Assembly: GCA_028693705.1 (NCBI GenBank)
Contig: JAQUUX010000028.1
Span: 1-37,279, forward strand
Direction: 5' to 3'
From: Lachnospiraceae bacterium
GTDB taxonomy: Bacteria; Bacillota; Clostridia; Lachnospirales; Lachnospiraceae
Length of the DNA: 37,279 nt
The stretch's first letter is position 1. Each line of letters begins with the position of its first letter. Under the pieces are notes generated by a model. The model was given only the letters and a program-made list of their open reading frames with translations. It was not told the origin of the DNA and searched no databases. Positions 14,964-22,694 of the stretch are shown one piece after another. Position numbers and translations under genes: made by a program.

Positions 14964-16367
14964 TTAGTAAGCGTTTTTGTTGATAAAGCCTTTGAAAAAT
15001 GTTAAAAATAAAATCTTTATGTCGAAAGACAGGGACCAGTTTTCAATATAATAAATATCAAATTCCACTCTTCTTACAATAGAAGTATCCCCGCGGTAAC
15101 CATTCACCTGTGCCCAGCCGGTAAGACCCGGTCTGACCTGATGTTTTACCATGTATCTTGGTATTTCTTCTTTGAATTTCTCTACGAACTGTGGTCTTTC
15201 CGGTCTGGGACCAACCAGACTCATATCGCCACGTAGTATATTAAACAGCTGTGGCAGTTCGTCCAGACTGGTTTTTCTTAAAAATCTCCCGATCCTGGTA
15301 ACACGTGGATCATTTGGAGTTGTCCAGCCTTTTTTCTCAACTGTTTCTTTTTGAATCTGCATGGTACGGAACTTATACATCATAAAAGGTTTATTATGAT
15401 AACCTATCCGCTGCTGCTTAAAAATAATCGGTCCTCTGCTGGTACATTTTACCAAAATCGCGGAGATCAGCATAACAGGGGATGAGATAACAATTCCAAA
15501 AATGGAACCCACCACATCCATCACCCGCTTTAACATCCAGTTAAAGGTGTTGGTAAGAGGAACATATCTAATATTAATCACCGGCAAACCCAGAATATCT
15601 TCTGTATAAGGTCTGCTTGGAATGATGCTGTTATAATCCGGGATAAATTTCGTATGAACACCTGATTTTTCACAGAAGTTCACGATTTCTTCCAGCCTGT
15701 CATAGTTGATCAGAGAAAGGGTAACTGCAATTTCATCCAGTTTGTTCTCAGGCAGAATATAGTGCAGATTATCAATACTGCCCAATACTTTAATGCCTTT
15801 GTATACGGTACCTCTGGGAACCTTATCATCTAATATTCCGCAGATATGGTAACCCCACTCAGGGTTTTCCATGATTCTATCAACATAGCCTTCTGCTGCA
15901 CGGGAATATCCCACCAGCAGAATGTGCTTTAGATTATAGCCTTTTTTACGTACAAACCGAAGTATCTTACGAATAATTCTTCGCGTGAGTGTAGAAGTAA
16001 ATACATTCAGTACAAAGAAAATAAGCAGCATTTCTCTGGAGAAATGGATCAATTTTGCTACATACAGTAACATCATGATCACAGCTGCTCCCATCAGGTT
16101 TGCTTTTACAATATTAAAAAACTCATAGCGTGTCTGTGTACCACGCTTCGGTGTATACAGATTGCACTCGTTATACAGTACCAGATATCCGGGCACAATA
16201 GCGATCATTGCTGTAAAATAAGTCTGTAATGGTAAGGAACCTACATTTTCCGGCTGTTCCATTATAACGAACTTAATAAACCAGGCCAGCATATACATGC
16301 AGGCAATCGTTACTGCATCCACAATGACATGCAATCTATTTAAATATTTCTGATTATCTTTTATCAT
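14964..16367 (-). CDS. WbaP/EpsL-type polyprenyl-phosphate sugar phosphotransferase
   Basis: Predicted 467-residue initiating enzyme that moves a sugar-1-phosphate from a nucleotide sugar to undecaprenyl phosphate at the inner membrane face. It has four to five N-terminal transmembrane helices (about 12-130), a Rossmann-like middle domain (148-270, PF13727 type), then the catalytic bacterial sugar transferase domain (277-467, PF02397 type): membrane re-entrant helix, 'FKQQRIG', 'YKFRTM', catalytic Asp-Glu pair D369-E370 in 'SLDELPQL', and 'GPRPERP' at 386-392. Full length and all key residues are present. Galactose, glucose or GlcNAc-1-P could be the first sugar; the sequence alone does not decide. 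It appears to have its own promoter. Confidence 0.93.
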   Translation of the reverse strand: MIKDNQKYLNRLHVIVDAVTIACMYMLAWFIKFVIMEQPENVGSLPLQTYFTAMIAIVPGYLVLYNECNLYTPKRGTQTRYEFFNIVKANLMGAAVIMMLLYVAKLIHFSREMLLIFFVLNVFTSTLTRRIIRKILRFVRKKGYNLKHILLVGYSRAAEGYVDRIMENPEWGYHICGILDDKVPRGTVYKGIKVLGSIDNLHYILPENKLDEIAVTLSLINYDRLEEIVNFCEKSGVHTKFIPDYNSIIPSRPYTEDILGLPVINIRYVPLTNTFNWMLKRVMDVVGSIFGIVISSPVMLISAILVKCTSRGPIIFKQQRIGYHNKPFMMYKFRTMQIQKETVEKKGWTTPNDPRVTRIGRFLRKTSLDELPQLFNILRGDMSLVGPRPERPQFVEKFKEEIPRYMVKHQVRPGLTGWAQVNGYRGDTSIVRRVEFDIYYIENWSLSFDIKILFLTFFKGFINKNAY

Positions 16368-16415
16368 ATATTATTCCGCCGATCATATGCTGAGGCAAAA
16401 CGCAACATTTAAAAT

Positions 16416-16444
16416 ATTTTACAATATTATTACAGAAACCACAA
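16416..16444 (-). promoter_or_regulatory. Possible sigma-A promoter for the priming transferase and LCP genes
   Basis: On the minus strand TTGTGG (16439-16444), 17-base spacer, TAAAAT (16416-16421), in a 132-base gap otherwise rich in A/T and without a clear terminator. It would let the priming transferase and LCP gene be expressed apart from the upstream GT genes. Confidence 0.4.
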
Positions 16445-16499
16445 CTTAAATTTCTATTAAGATAAAATTAAGTCTCTTGCATCTGCACTTTTTTTGGTG

Positions 16500-17462
16500 C
16501 TATCCCTGTAGTCTTCTAACTATATTCCACCAAAGTTCCCATTGAATCTTAAGATAATTCCCCATGTGTTTCCACTGAAAAGGAACTTTATGCTGTCTGC
16601 CCTTTGCACTGCTGCTCATCTGTATTCCGCGAAGCAGTCCTTTCACATAACAGGTACCCAGACCTTTGCGATAAAAAAATAGTATTTTAATTCCAAATCC
16701 AATTATTAGAAATGGAAGATTTAAGAAAATCTGCAGTAAAGGCATGTTCTTATAGATCAGATACACACTGTTTCGGGAAGACAGATCCACTTTGAAGGCA
16801 TTGTAACGGGATCCGCTTACAGCACTGCCCGCATGATATACAATTGCCTTTGGTGCAAATACATTCTGATAGCCGAAGATCCTGGCACGATACCCCATAT
16901 CTGTATCCTCCAGATAGGCAAAATGATTTTCATCAAACACGCCAATTTCTGCAAATACATCTCTACGGTATAACACGGCACCGCCGCATGCCGAAAAAAT
17001 CCGGTCACATTTATGATACTGACCGGCAGACTTTCCTTTGCCTCTGGCAAAAGCCCATCCAAGTGCACAGTAAAAATCTCCTGCATCATCAATCAGTTCC
17101 GGTTGATGTAACGATAACATCTTCGCCCCGACCGAAAAAATCTTTTTATCACTGTCTAATATTTGTTCCAGCTGTTCAATACAGTCCAGTTCTATTTCTG
17201 TATCATTATTTAATAAGTAGACGTATTCCGTCCGACTCTTCTCAATACCCAGATTTACTGCTCCACAAAACCCTGTATTCTCCGGTAGCAGTATTGACGT
17301 AATCCATTCCTGTTTTGTCAGCCACTCACTGCTCCCGTCATGGGAACCATTATCAATGACCACAACCTGAATTTCTACAGTCTGCTTTTCCAAAGATGCC
17401 AGGCACTTTTTCAAATATGCAATTCCATTGTAATTGGGTATGACAACTGTTGTTTTTGGCAA
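16500..17462 (-). CDS. Family 2 glycosyltransferase (rhamnosyltransferase-like)
   Basis: Predicted 320-residue GT2 enzyme. 'VVIPNYNG' (5-12), 'VVVIDNGSHDGS' near 35, 'LLNNDTEIE' near 90 (DxD-like metal site) and 'LEDTDMGYRARIFGY' near 183 (catalytic base region) are typical of GT2 enzymes adding rhamnose or hexose to surface glycans. A hydrophobic stretch near 250-270 may attach it to the membrane. The start is most likely the TTG at 17460-17462: in-frame stops lie directly upstream, GGAG is nine bases before it, and no ATG occurs close by. It follows the 450-residue GT by 15 bases. Confidence 0.88.
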   Translation of the reverse strand: MPKTTVVIPNYNGIAYLKKCLASLEKQTVEIQVVVIDNGSHDGSSEWLTKQEWITSILLPENTGFCGAVNLGIEKSRTEYVYLLNNDTEIELDCIEQLEQILDSDKKIFSVGAKMLSLHQPELIDDAGDFYCALGWAFARGKGKSAGQYHKCDRIFSACGGAVLYRRDVFAEIGVFDENHFAYLEDTDMGYRARIFGYQNVFAPKAIVYHAGSAVSGSRYNAFKVDLSSRNSVYLIYKNMPLLQIFLNLPFLIIGFGIKILFFYRKGLGTCYVKGLLRGIQMSSSAKGRQHKVPFQWKHMGNYLKIQWELWWNIVRRLQG

Positions 17463-17477
17463 TTATTAAATCTCCAT

Positions 17478-18830
17478 TTAATTTCTATTTCGTTTTACCC
17501 AGGAAGGATCCCATACGATATGGTATCCTTCTGCACGAAGCTGTACACAAAAGGCGTTAAATGCCGCCTGTAAATCTGTTACTGCCACTGTGCTGTTTTT
17601 GCAACTGGTAATTGTCGTATCATTATCCGAATATTCCTTCATCCAGTTTTCCAGGCGGCTCTTCAGTTCCGGTCGAATACGATACATCCGAATATCCACA
17701 GCTTCTGCATCCTGCAGCAAAACTGCTCTATGCATATATCCGCTGAAATGATCATGGAGTCCTTCATAAGCAATAATTCCATTCCTGTTCCTGTCATCCA
17801 GCCTAATCATTCCACCTGTTATTTTATTATGTCGATCCAGTAGCCTGCCGCCTACAATGGCAACATCCTTCCGTACTGTCAGAATATCCGGTTCATACTG
17901 CACACGGTAAAATCCCAAATGTTCCGTATGGAAAACCTTTGCCTTCCAGTTCTTCTCGTCCAGGAAATCTTCCAGGGCACGTTTTCCTGCTTCATAGGCA
18001 TACATCTTACTCTGAGGATTCTCTGCCGTAGATCCGCTGTGACATCTCCAGTGATAGAGTACTTTTCCAATATGAAGAATCTGTTCTTCTTTAGGGATAG
18101 CTGCTACTGCCCGCAGTACCAGATCGTAATCCTGGGCTCCATCATATTCCTTGCGAAACCGGAGAGAGCGAATCAGATCCGTTTTCATCATCAGGAAATG
18201 ACAGATATAGTTATTGGATAAAAGTAAATCCAGATTAAACTTTTCTTTTATGTGAGGTTCATATGTCTTATCGCCGGTCTCGTCACATTTGTCTTCATCC
18301 GAATATAAAAGCTGGGGTTCGATTCCCTGTTTTTCTACTTCCCGATATGCATGCCACATTTCATACAGTGCATCCGGTGTCAACAGATCGTCATGATCCA
18401 GCAATGCCGTATAATCACCGGTTACAAACTCAAGTGCTGCATTAGTGTTCTCTGAGATGCCACCGTTAGATTCCAGTTTTCGATAGATAATCCGGCTATC
18501 ATGGTAAGAGTCAACTGTCTTTTTTACAGAATTATCGGGGCTTGCATCTGCCAGGATCAGTTCAAAATGACCATAGGTCTGTGCCAGACAAGATTCAATC
18601 AATGCTCTTAAGTATTCCTCTTTGGTACAGTAGGCTGGAACAAGGATACTGATTTTTGTTGTGGCTGACTTTGTCTCCTGCCGTTGTCTCTCCAGCTCGG
18701 ATTCTGCTGGTGGTACATAGGTATACACCGGAATCTGCTCTGTGAAAAGGCGTTCTGCTATTGCATAACAAGTGTTCTTTATTCCATTTTTTTTGAAATA
18801 GTGGATTGTCTTTTTCAGAGCTGCCTTCAT
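17478..18830 (-). CDS. Family 2 glycosyltransferase with N-terminal extension
   Basis: Predicted 450-residue GT2. A basic N-terminal part (1-55) precedes the GT-A domain ('ISILVPAYC' 60-68, 'LLDHDD' 143-148 as the metal-binding DxD, 'YDGAQDYDLVLR' near 230). After about 300 a C-terminal region carries 'YRVQYEP' and a remnant that resembles the beginning of a second GT2 domain (the 'DVAIVGGRLLDR' and 'GYMHRAVLLQDAEAVD' stretches match the middle of GT2 domain 2 in the two larger enzymes of this locus), without its nucleotide-binding start. This suggests descent from a bidomain enzyme with decay or deletion of domain 2. Specificity unknown. Downstream of pgcA, separated by a strong hairpin. Confidence 0.85.
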   Translation of the reverse strand: MKAALKKTIHYFKKNGIKNTCYAIAERLFTEQIPVYTYVPPAESELERQRQETKSATTKISILVPAYCTKEEYLRALIESCLAQTYGHFELILADASPDNSVKKTVDSYHDSRIIYRKLESNGGISENTNAALEFVTGDYTALLDHDDLLTPDALYEMWHAYREVEKQGIEPQLLYSDEDKCDETGDKTYEPHIKEKFNLDLLLSNNYICHFLMMKTDLIRSLRFRKEYDGAQDYDLVLRAVAAIPKEEQILHIGKVLYHWRCHSGSTAENPQSKMYAYEAGKRALEDFLDEKNWKAKVFHTEHLGFYRVQYEPDILTVRKDVAIVGGRLLDRHNKITGGMIRLDDRNRNGIIAYEGLHDHFSGYMHRAVLLQDAEAVDIRMYRIRPELKSRLENWMKEYSDNDTTITSCKNSTVAVTDLQAAFNAFCVQLRAEGYHIVWDPSWVKRNRN

Positions 18831-18854
18831 ATACCTTTTATTTTCCTCTTAACC

Positions 18855-18883
18855 GAAGAATCGTCCCTTGCAGGACGATCTTC
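18855..18883 (-). other. Strong hairpin in the pgcA-GT2 gap
   Basis: GAAG-a-ATCGTCC (18855-18866) pairs with GGACGATCTTC (18873-18883), an 11-bp stem with one bulge. No T-run follows on either strand, so it is probably not a terminator; an RNA-processing or stability element between two operon genes is possible. Confidence 0.5.
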
Positions 18884-18913
18884 TGACTCTTTATTATCCA
18901 GTTCCATGCCGGA

Positions 18914-20635
18914 TTAAATATTCTTCTTTACTTCCTCTGTCAGAGCCTCTACCTTGGCATCTGCATCAGCAATGCTGCTTCCTTTAACCCCCATGTAGAA
19001 TTTCAGCTTTGGTTCTGTTCCGGATGGTCTTGCACAACACCATGCATCATCTGTCAGTGCAAAGTATAATACATTGGATTCCGGCAGTCCGGTCTTGCCT
19101 TCTGCACCGGTTTCCATATCAATTTTCTTATCCGTCTTGTAATCACGGAATTCTGTAACCTTCCAGTCACCGAAGCTCTTAGGTGGGTTTGCACGAAGCT
19201 TATCCATAATAGCTGCGATCTGTTTGGTTCCTTCAATGCCTTTTAAGGTAATAGAATACTGTGTTTCTTTAAAGTATCCATATTCCTCATACAATTTCAG
19301 CATCTGATCCCAGAGGGTCAGACCCTGTTTCTTGCACCATGCTGCTACTTCACACAAACACATAACTGCAACGCAGGCATCTTTATCTCTTGAATGAGTT
19401 CCTGCCAGACAGCCATAACTTTCTTCCAGACCAAATACATAGTTATGGGAATTATTCTGTTCAAAGAGTTTGATCTGTTCTCCAATGTATTTAAAACCAG
19501 TAAGAACCTCAATATAGTGAAGTCCATAGTTTTCAGAAATCTTCTTGGCCATATTGGTGGTAACAATGGTGGTTACCAGTGCAGGATTCTCGGGCATGGT
19601 CTTTGTTGCTGTTTTCTCTCTTAAGATATATTCAGCAATGAGCATACCGGACATATTTCCCGTAAAGGAAACATATTCTCCTGTTTTGGAATCTTTTGCA
19701 TACACGCCAAGTCTGTCTGCATCCGGATCAGTTGCCAGTACAATGTCTGCATCCTTTTCCTTAGCCAGTGCCAGTGCCAATGTAAATGCCTTTGGATCTT
19801 CCGGGTTAGGATAAGAAAGCGTTGTAAATTCCGGATCAGGCAACTCCTGTTCAGGCACTACATATACATGTTTAAAGCCCAATTCCTTCAAGACACGGCG
19901 AACCGGGATATTGCCGGTACCATGTAAAGGAGTATAAACAATGGTAATATCCTCTGCCATCTCTTTGATGACTTCCGGATGAATGATCTGTTTCTTCAGC
20001 TCAGCCATATACAGGTCATCGATTTCAGAACCGATCACCTCATATAAACCTGCTTTGATTGCTGCATCCTTGTCCATGGTCTTAGCTGTACTGAATTCAG
20101 TAATGGATGCAACTTCGTCAATGATCTCATGATCCATTGGAGAAGTAACCTGAGCGCCGTCCTCCCAGTATACCTTATATCCGTTATATTCCGGTGGATT
20201 ATGACTTGCTGTAACAACAATACCGGAGATACAGTGCAGAGTACGCAGTGCAAAAGATAATTCCGGTGTAGGACGTAAGGATTCAAATACATAAGCCTTA
20301 ATACCGTTTGCAGCCAGACATAATGCCGCTACATCTGCAAATTCAGGAGACATTCTTCTGGAATCGTAAGCAATTGCCACACCTTTAGACTGTCCGTTTT
20401 TCTTGATAATATAATTTGCCAGTCCCTGAGTTGCCCTTCTTACCGTATAAATGTTCATTCTGTTGGTACCGGCTCCGATCACTCCTCGTAAACCGCCGGT
20501 TCCAAATTCTAAGTCTTTGTAAAATCTATCTTCTATCTCATTTTCCTTATTTCTGATTGCCAATAATTCCTGCTTGGTTGCCTCATCAAAGTAAGGATCG
20601 TCCAGCCATTTCTGAAATTGCTCCATGTAACCCAT
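18914..20635 (-). CDS. pgcA: Phosphoglucomutase/phosphomannomutase (PgcA type)
   Basis: Predicted 573-residue alpha-D-phosphohexomutase, cytosolic, interconverting glucose-6-phosphate and glucose-1-phosphate. All four family motifs are seen: phosphoserine loop 'TASHNPPEYNG' near 140, metal site 'DPDADR' near 300, sugar-specificity loop 'GLEESYG' near 395 (GEESxG type, glucose/mannose), and phosphate-binding 'RPSGTEPK' near 535. The start is the ATG at 20635: GGGAGG lies seven bases before it, whereas the ATG five codons upstream has this ribosome site inside its reading frame. Glucose-1-phosphate is the substrate of RfbA, so its place within the polysaccharide operon makes metabolic sense. 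Length is standard for the Firmicute PgcA group. Confidence 0.95.
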   Translation of the reverse strand: MGYMEQFQKWLDDPYFDEATKQELLAIRNKENEIEDRFYKDLEFGTGGLRGVIGAGTNRMNIYTVRRATQGLANYIIKKNGQSKGVAIAYDSRRMSPEFADVAALCLAANGIKAYVFESLRPTPELSFALRTLHCISGIVVTASHNPPEYNGYKVYWEDGAQVTSPMDHEIIDEVASITEFSTAKTMDKDAAIKAGLYEVIGSEIDDLYMAELKKQIIHPEVIKEMAEDITIVYTPLHGTGNIPVRRVLKELGFKHVYVVPEQELPDPEFTTLSYPNPEDPKAFTLALALAKEKDADIVLATDPDADRLGVYAKDSKTGEYVSFTGNMSGMLIAEYILREKTATKTMPENPALVTTIVTTNMAKKISENYGLHYIEVLTGFKYIGEQIKLFEQNNSHNYVFGLEESYGCLAGTHSRDKDACVAVMCLCEVAAWCKKQGLTLWDQMLKLYEEYGYFKETQYSITLKGIEGTKQIAAIMDKLRANPPKSFGDWKVTEFRDYKTDKKIDMETGAEGKTGLPESNVLYFALTDDAWCCARPSGTEPKLKFYMGVKGSSIADADAKVEALTEEVKKNI

Positions 20636-20684
20636 AATAGAACCTCCCATTCATTTTCTAATAGCTAAAGTATACCATATCTGG

Positions 20685-22694
20685 TTATATTTTCAAAGAA
20701 TAGTCACTGCGATCCAGTGAAAAATTCACATTATAATAAGGATCTCCCTGTTCCAGTTCTTTTTTCCATTTTTCGCGGAATCTTTCAGACTCTTCATTAT
20801 ATCGTCTGGCTTTTTCTCCCTGATCATCCAGCCCTCTGGATACACTTTCCAGATGATACAGTTCACAGTAAGGATTCCAGATATTTAAGTATCCCAGCTG
20901 ACGAAGACGTAAACAGAAATCCACATCATTCAGGGAAACCTTGAAGCTTTCATCCAGACCGCCCACTTCATCCCAGAGCTTACGCTTTACCATGAGACAT
21001 GCACCGGTTACTGCCGTTACATCCTGTGCATAGCAAAGGCGACCCATATATCCCAGATTTGTGCTGGCACAGCGGTAATGGGTATGTCCGGCCGTGCGAT
21101 GCGCACCCAGACCGATCACGATACCTGCATGCTGAATGGTTTTATCTGCATAATACAGCTTGGCACCAATGGCAGCCACATCTTCTCTCTGGGCATACAT
21201 TAAAAGTTCCTCAATCCAGTTAATGGAAATAATCTGGGTATCATTATTCAGGAGTACCACATAATCTCCATCAGACTGACTCACTCCAAAATTATTGATT
21301 TTGGAATAGTTAAAGCCTTCTCCGTCATCCTCCCAGGTCACTACTTTCACATCATTTCTATTATCAAATTTATGATAGAAATCCTGGATTTCCTGAGTGG
21401 CAGAATTATTTTCCACAATGATAATCTCATAATTATCATAGGTAGTCTTCTCCAATATAGAGTTCACGCATCGGCTTAAGTCCTCTACATGATCTTTATT
21501 GGCAATCACAATAGATACCTTGGGATTCCCCTGCAATTCATATTTGATACGGAAAATAGTCTCAAATGCTTTTGTAGAAGAGATTTCAAAATTCTCGAAT
21601 CCGCACCTGGTCAAATGATCTGCTACAGCTCCTCTTGCAGCTTCAATGGCATAACTTTTAGCATTGATATCAGAAGCCACAGAACCCTTATGTGATCTCC
21701 AGTAATATAACAGCTTCGGTACATGCACAATATTTTTTGCCCTGGACGTAAGCCTCAGAATCATATCATGATCCTGACTGCCATCAAACTGAGAACGGAA
21801 CAGTTCATCTCCTTCCAGCAAATGTCTGGAAAATACACTGAAATGACAAATATAATTATTAGCACGCAGATTATCGATAGAAAAATCCGGTTTGAAATGC
21901 AGGGTAATCATATTGTCGATACTTTTGCCATGGAAGGTACACTCATCACAATAAATATAATCTGCGTTTTGTTCCACAATTGCTTTCATATATTCAAACA
22001 AAACTGCCGGATGCAACACATCATCATGGTCGAACAATCCGATATATTCTCCGGTTGCCAGTTTCAGACACTCATTGGTGTTTCCCGAGATACCGGTGTT
22101 TTTCTCAAGCTTATGATATTTAATCCTGCTGTCTTTTTGAACCTCTGCAAGACAATACTCCCCTACAAAGCTATGCTCTGCATCAGATCCGTCTGCCAGG
22201 CAAAGCTCCCAATTCTCATAAGTCTGTGCCAATACAGAATCAATCATTTCCTTCAGGAAATTCTTCGGCGTGTTGTACAGTGGCACCAGAATACTGATTT
22301 TCACAGCTTTTGAGCTTCCATCCGCATTTTTGAAACAGTCCTGTTCAAAGTAAGCACGCTGTCTGGCAACTTCTGCAGCATCTGGAAAGCTTGCCGTACC
22401 ATGCTGGGTTCTTGCTTTCTTTTCGATCCCCTTACTGGAAAGCTTTCTGGCAATTCCTTTTAAGCTGCCATAATTCCCCAGACGCTGTTTTGTTCTGGAA
22501 ATAGTATGCATACAGCCACGTAACGGAGTTGATAACTTCCACGCAAAGCTGCCCTTGATCCTGGTCAGATTACTGTCTAAGTCATCAATCTTACGTTCTG
22601 CGTCTGCCAGCTTTCCTGCCAGCAGATTATTCTTCTGTTTTTCATTCCGGTAAGCATCCCGGTAATAGGCTAAATCCTTTTCTTCTTCGGACAT
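20685..22694 (-). CDS. Bidomain family 2 glycosyltransferase with N-terminal coiled coil
   Basis: Predicted 669-residue enzyme with two GT2 domains, likely adding two different linkages in turn. Residues 5-50 form a charged coiled coil with the signature 'KQKNNLLAGKLADAE', nearly repeated in the next GT gene. GT2 domain 1 (131-385) has 'ISILVPLYN', 'GLFDHDD' (219-225) and 'DGSQDHDMILR' (304-314). GT2 domain 2 (391-650) has 'VSIVIANKD', 'LLNNDT' (481-486) and 'LNDVDFCLR'. Both have complete metal-binding motifs, so both look active. Its ATG overlaps the stop of the preceding gene by one base (TGATG), so the two are translationally coupled. Such two-domain enzymes are common polymerases or repeat-unit synthases in rhamnan and O-antigen loci. 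Confidence 0.9.
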   Translation of the reverse strand: MSEEEKDLAYYRDAYRNEKQKNNLLAGKLADAERKIDDLDSNLTRIKGSFAWKLSTPLRGCMHTISRTKQRLGNYGSLKGIARKLSSKGIEKKARTQHGTASFPDAAEVARQRAYFEQDCFKNADGSSKAVKISILVPLYNTPKNFLKEMIDSVLAQTYENWELCLADGSDAEHSFVGEYCLAEVQKDSRIKYHKLEKNTGISGNTNECLKLATGEYIGLFDHDDVLHPAVLFEYMKAIVEQNADYIYCDECTFHGKSIDNMITLHFKPDFSIDNLRANNYICHFSVFSRHLLEGDELFRSQFDGSQDHDMILRLTSRAKNIVHVPKLLYYWRSHKGSVASDINAKSYAIEAARGAVADHLTRCGFENFEISSTKAFETIFRIKYELQGNPKVSIVIANKDHVEDLSRCVNSILEKTTYDNYEIIIVENNSATQEIQDFYHKFDNRNDVKVVTWEDDGEGFNYSKINNFGVSQSDGDYVVLLNNDTQIISINWIEELLMYAQREDVAAIGAKLYYADKTIQHAGIVIGLGAHRTAGHTHYRCASTNLGYMGRLCYAQDVTAVTGACLMVKRKLWDEVGGLDESFKVSLNDVDFCLRLRQLGYLNIWNPYCELYHLESVSRGLDDQGEKARRYNEESERFREKWKKELEQGDPYYNVNFSLDRSDYSLKI

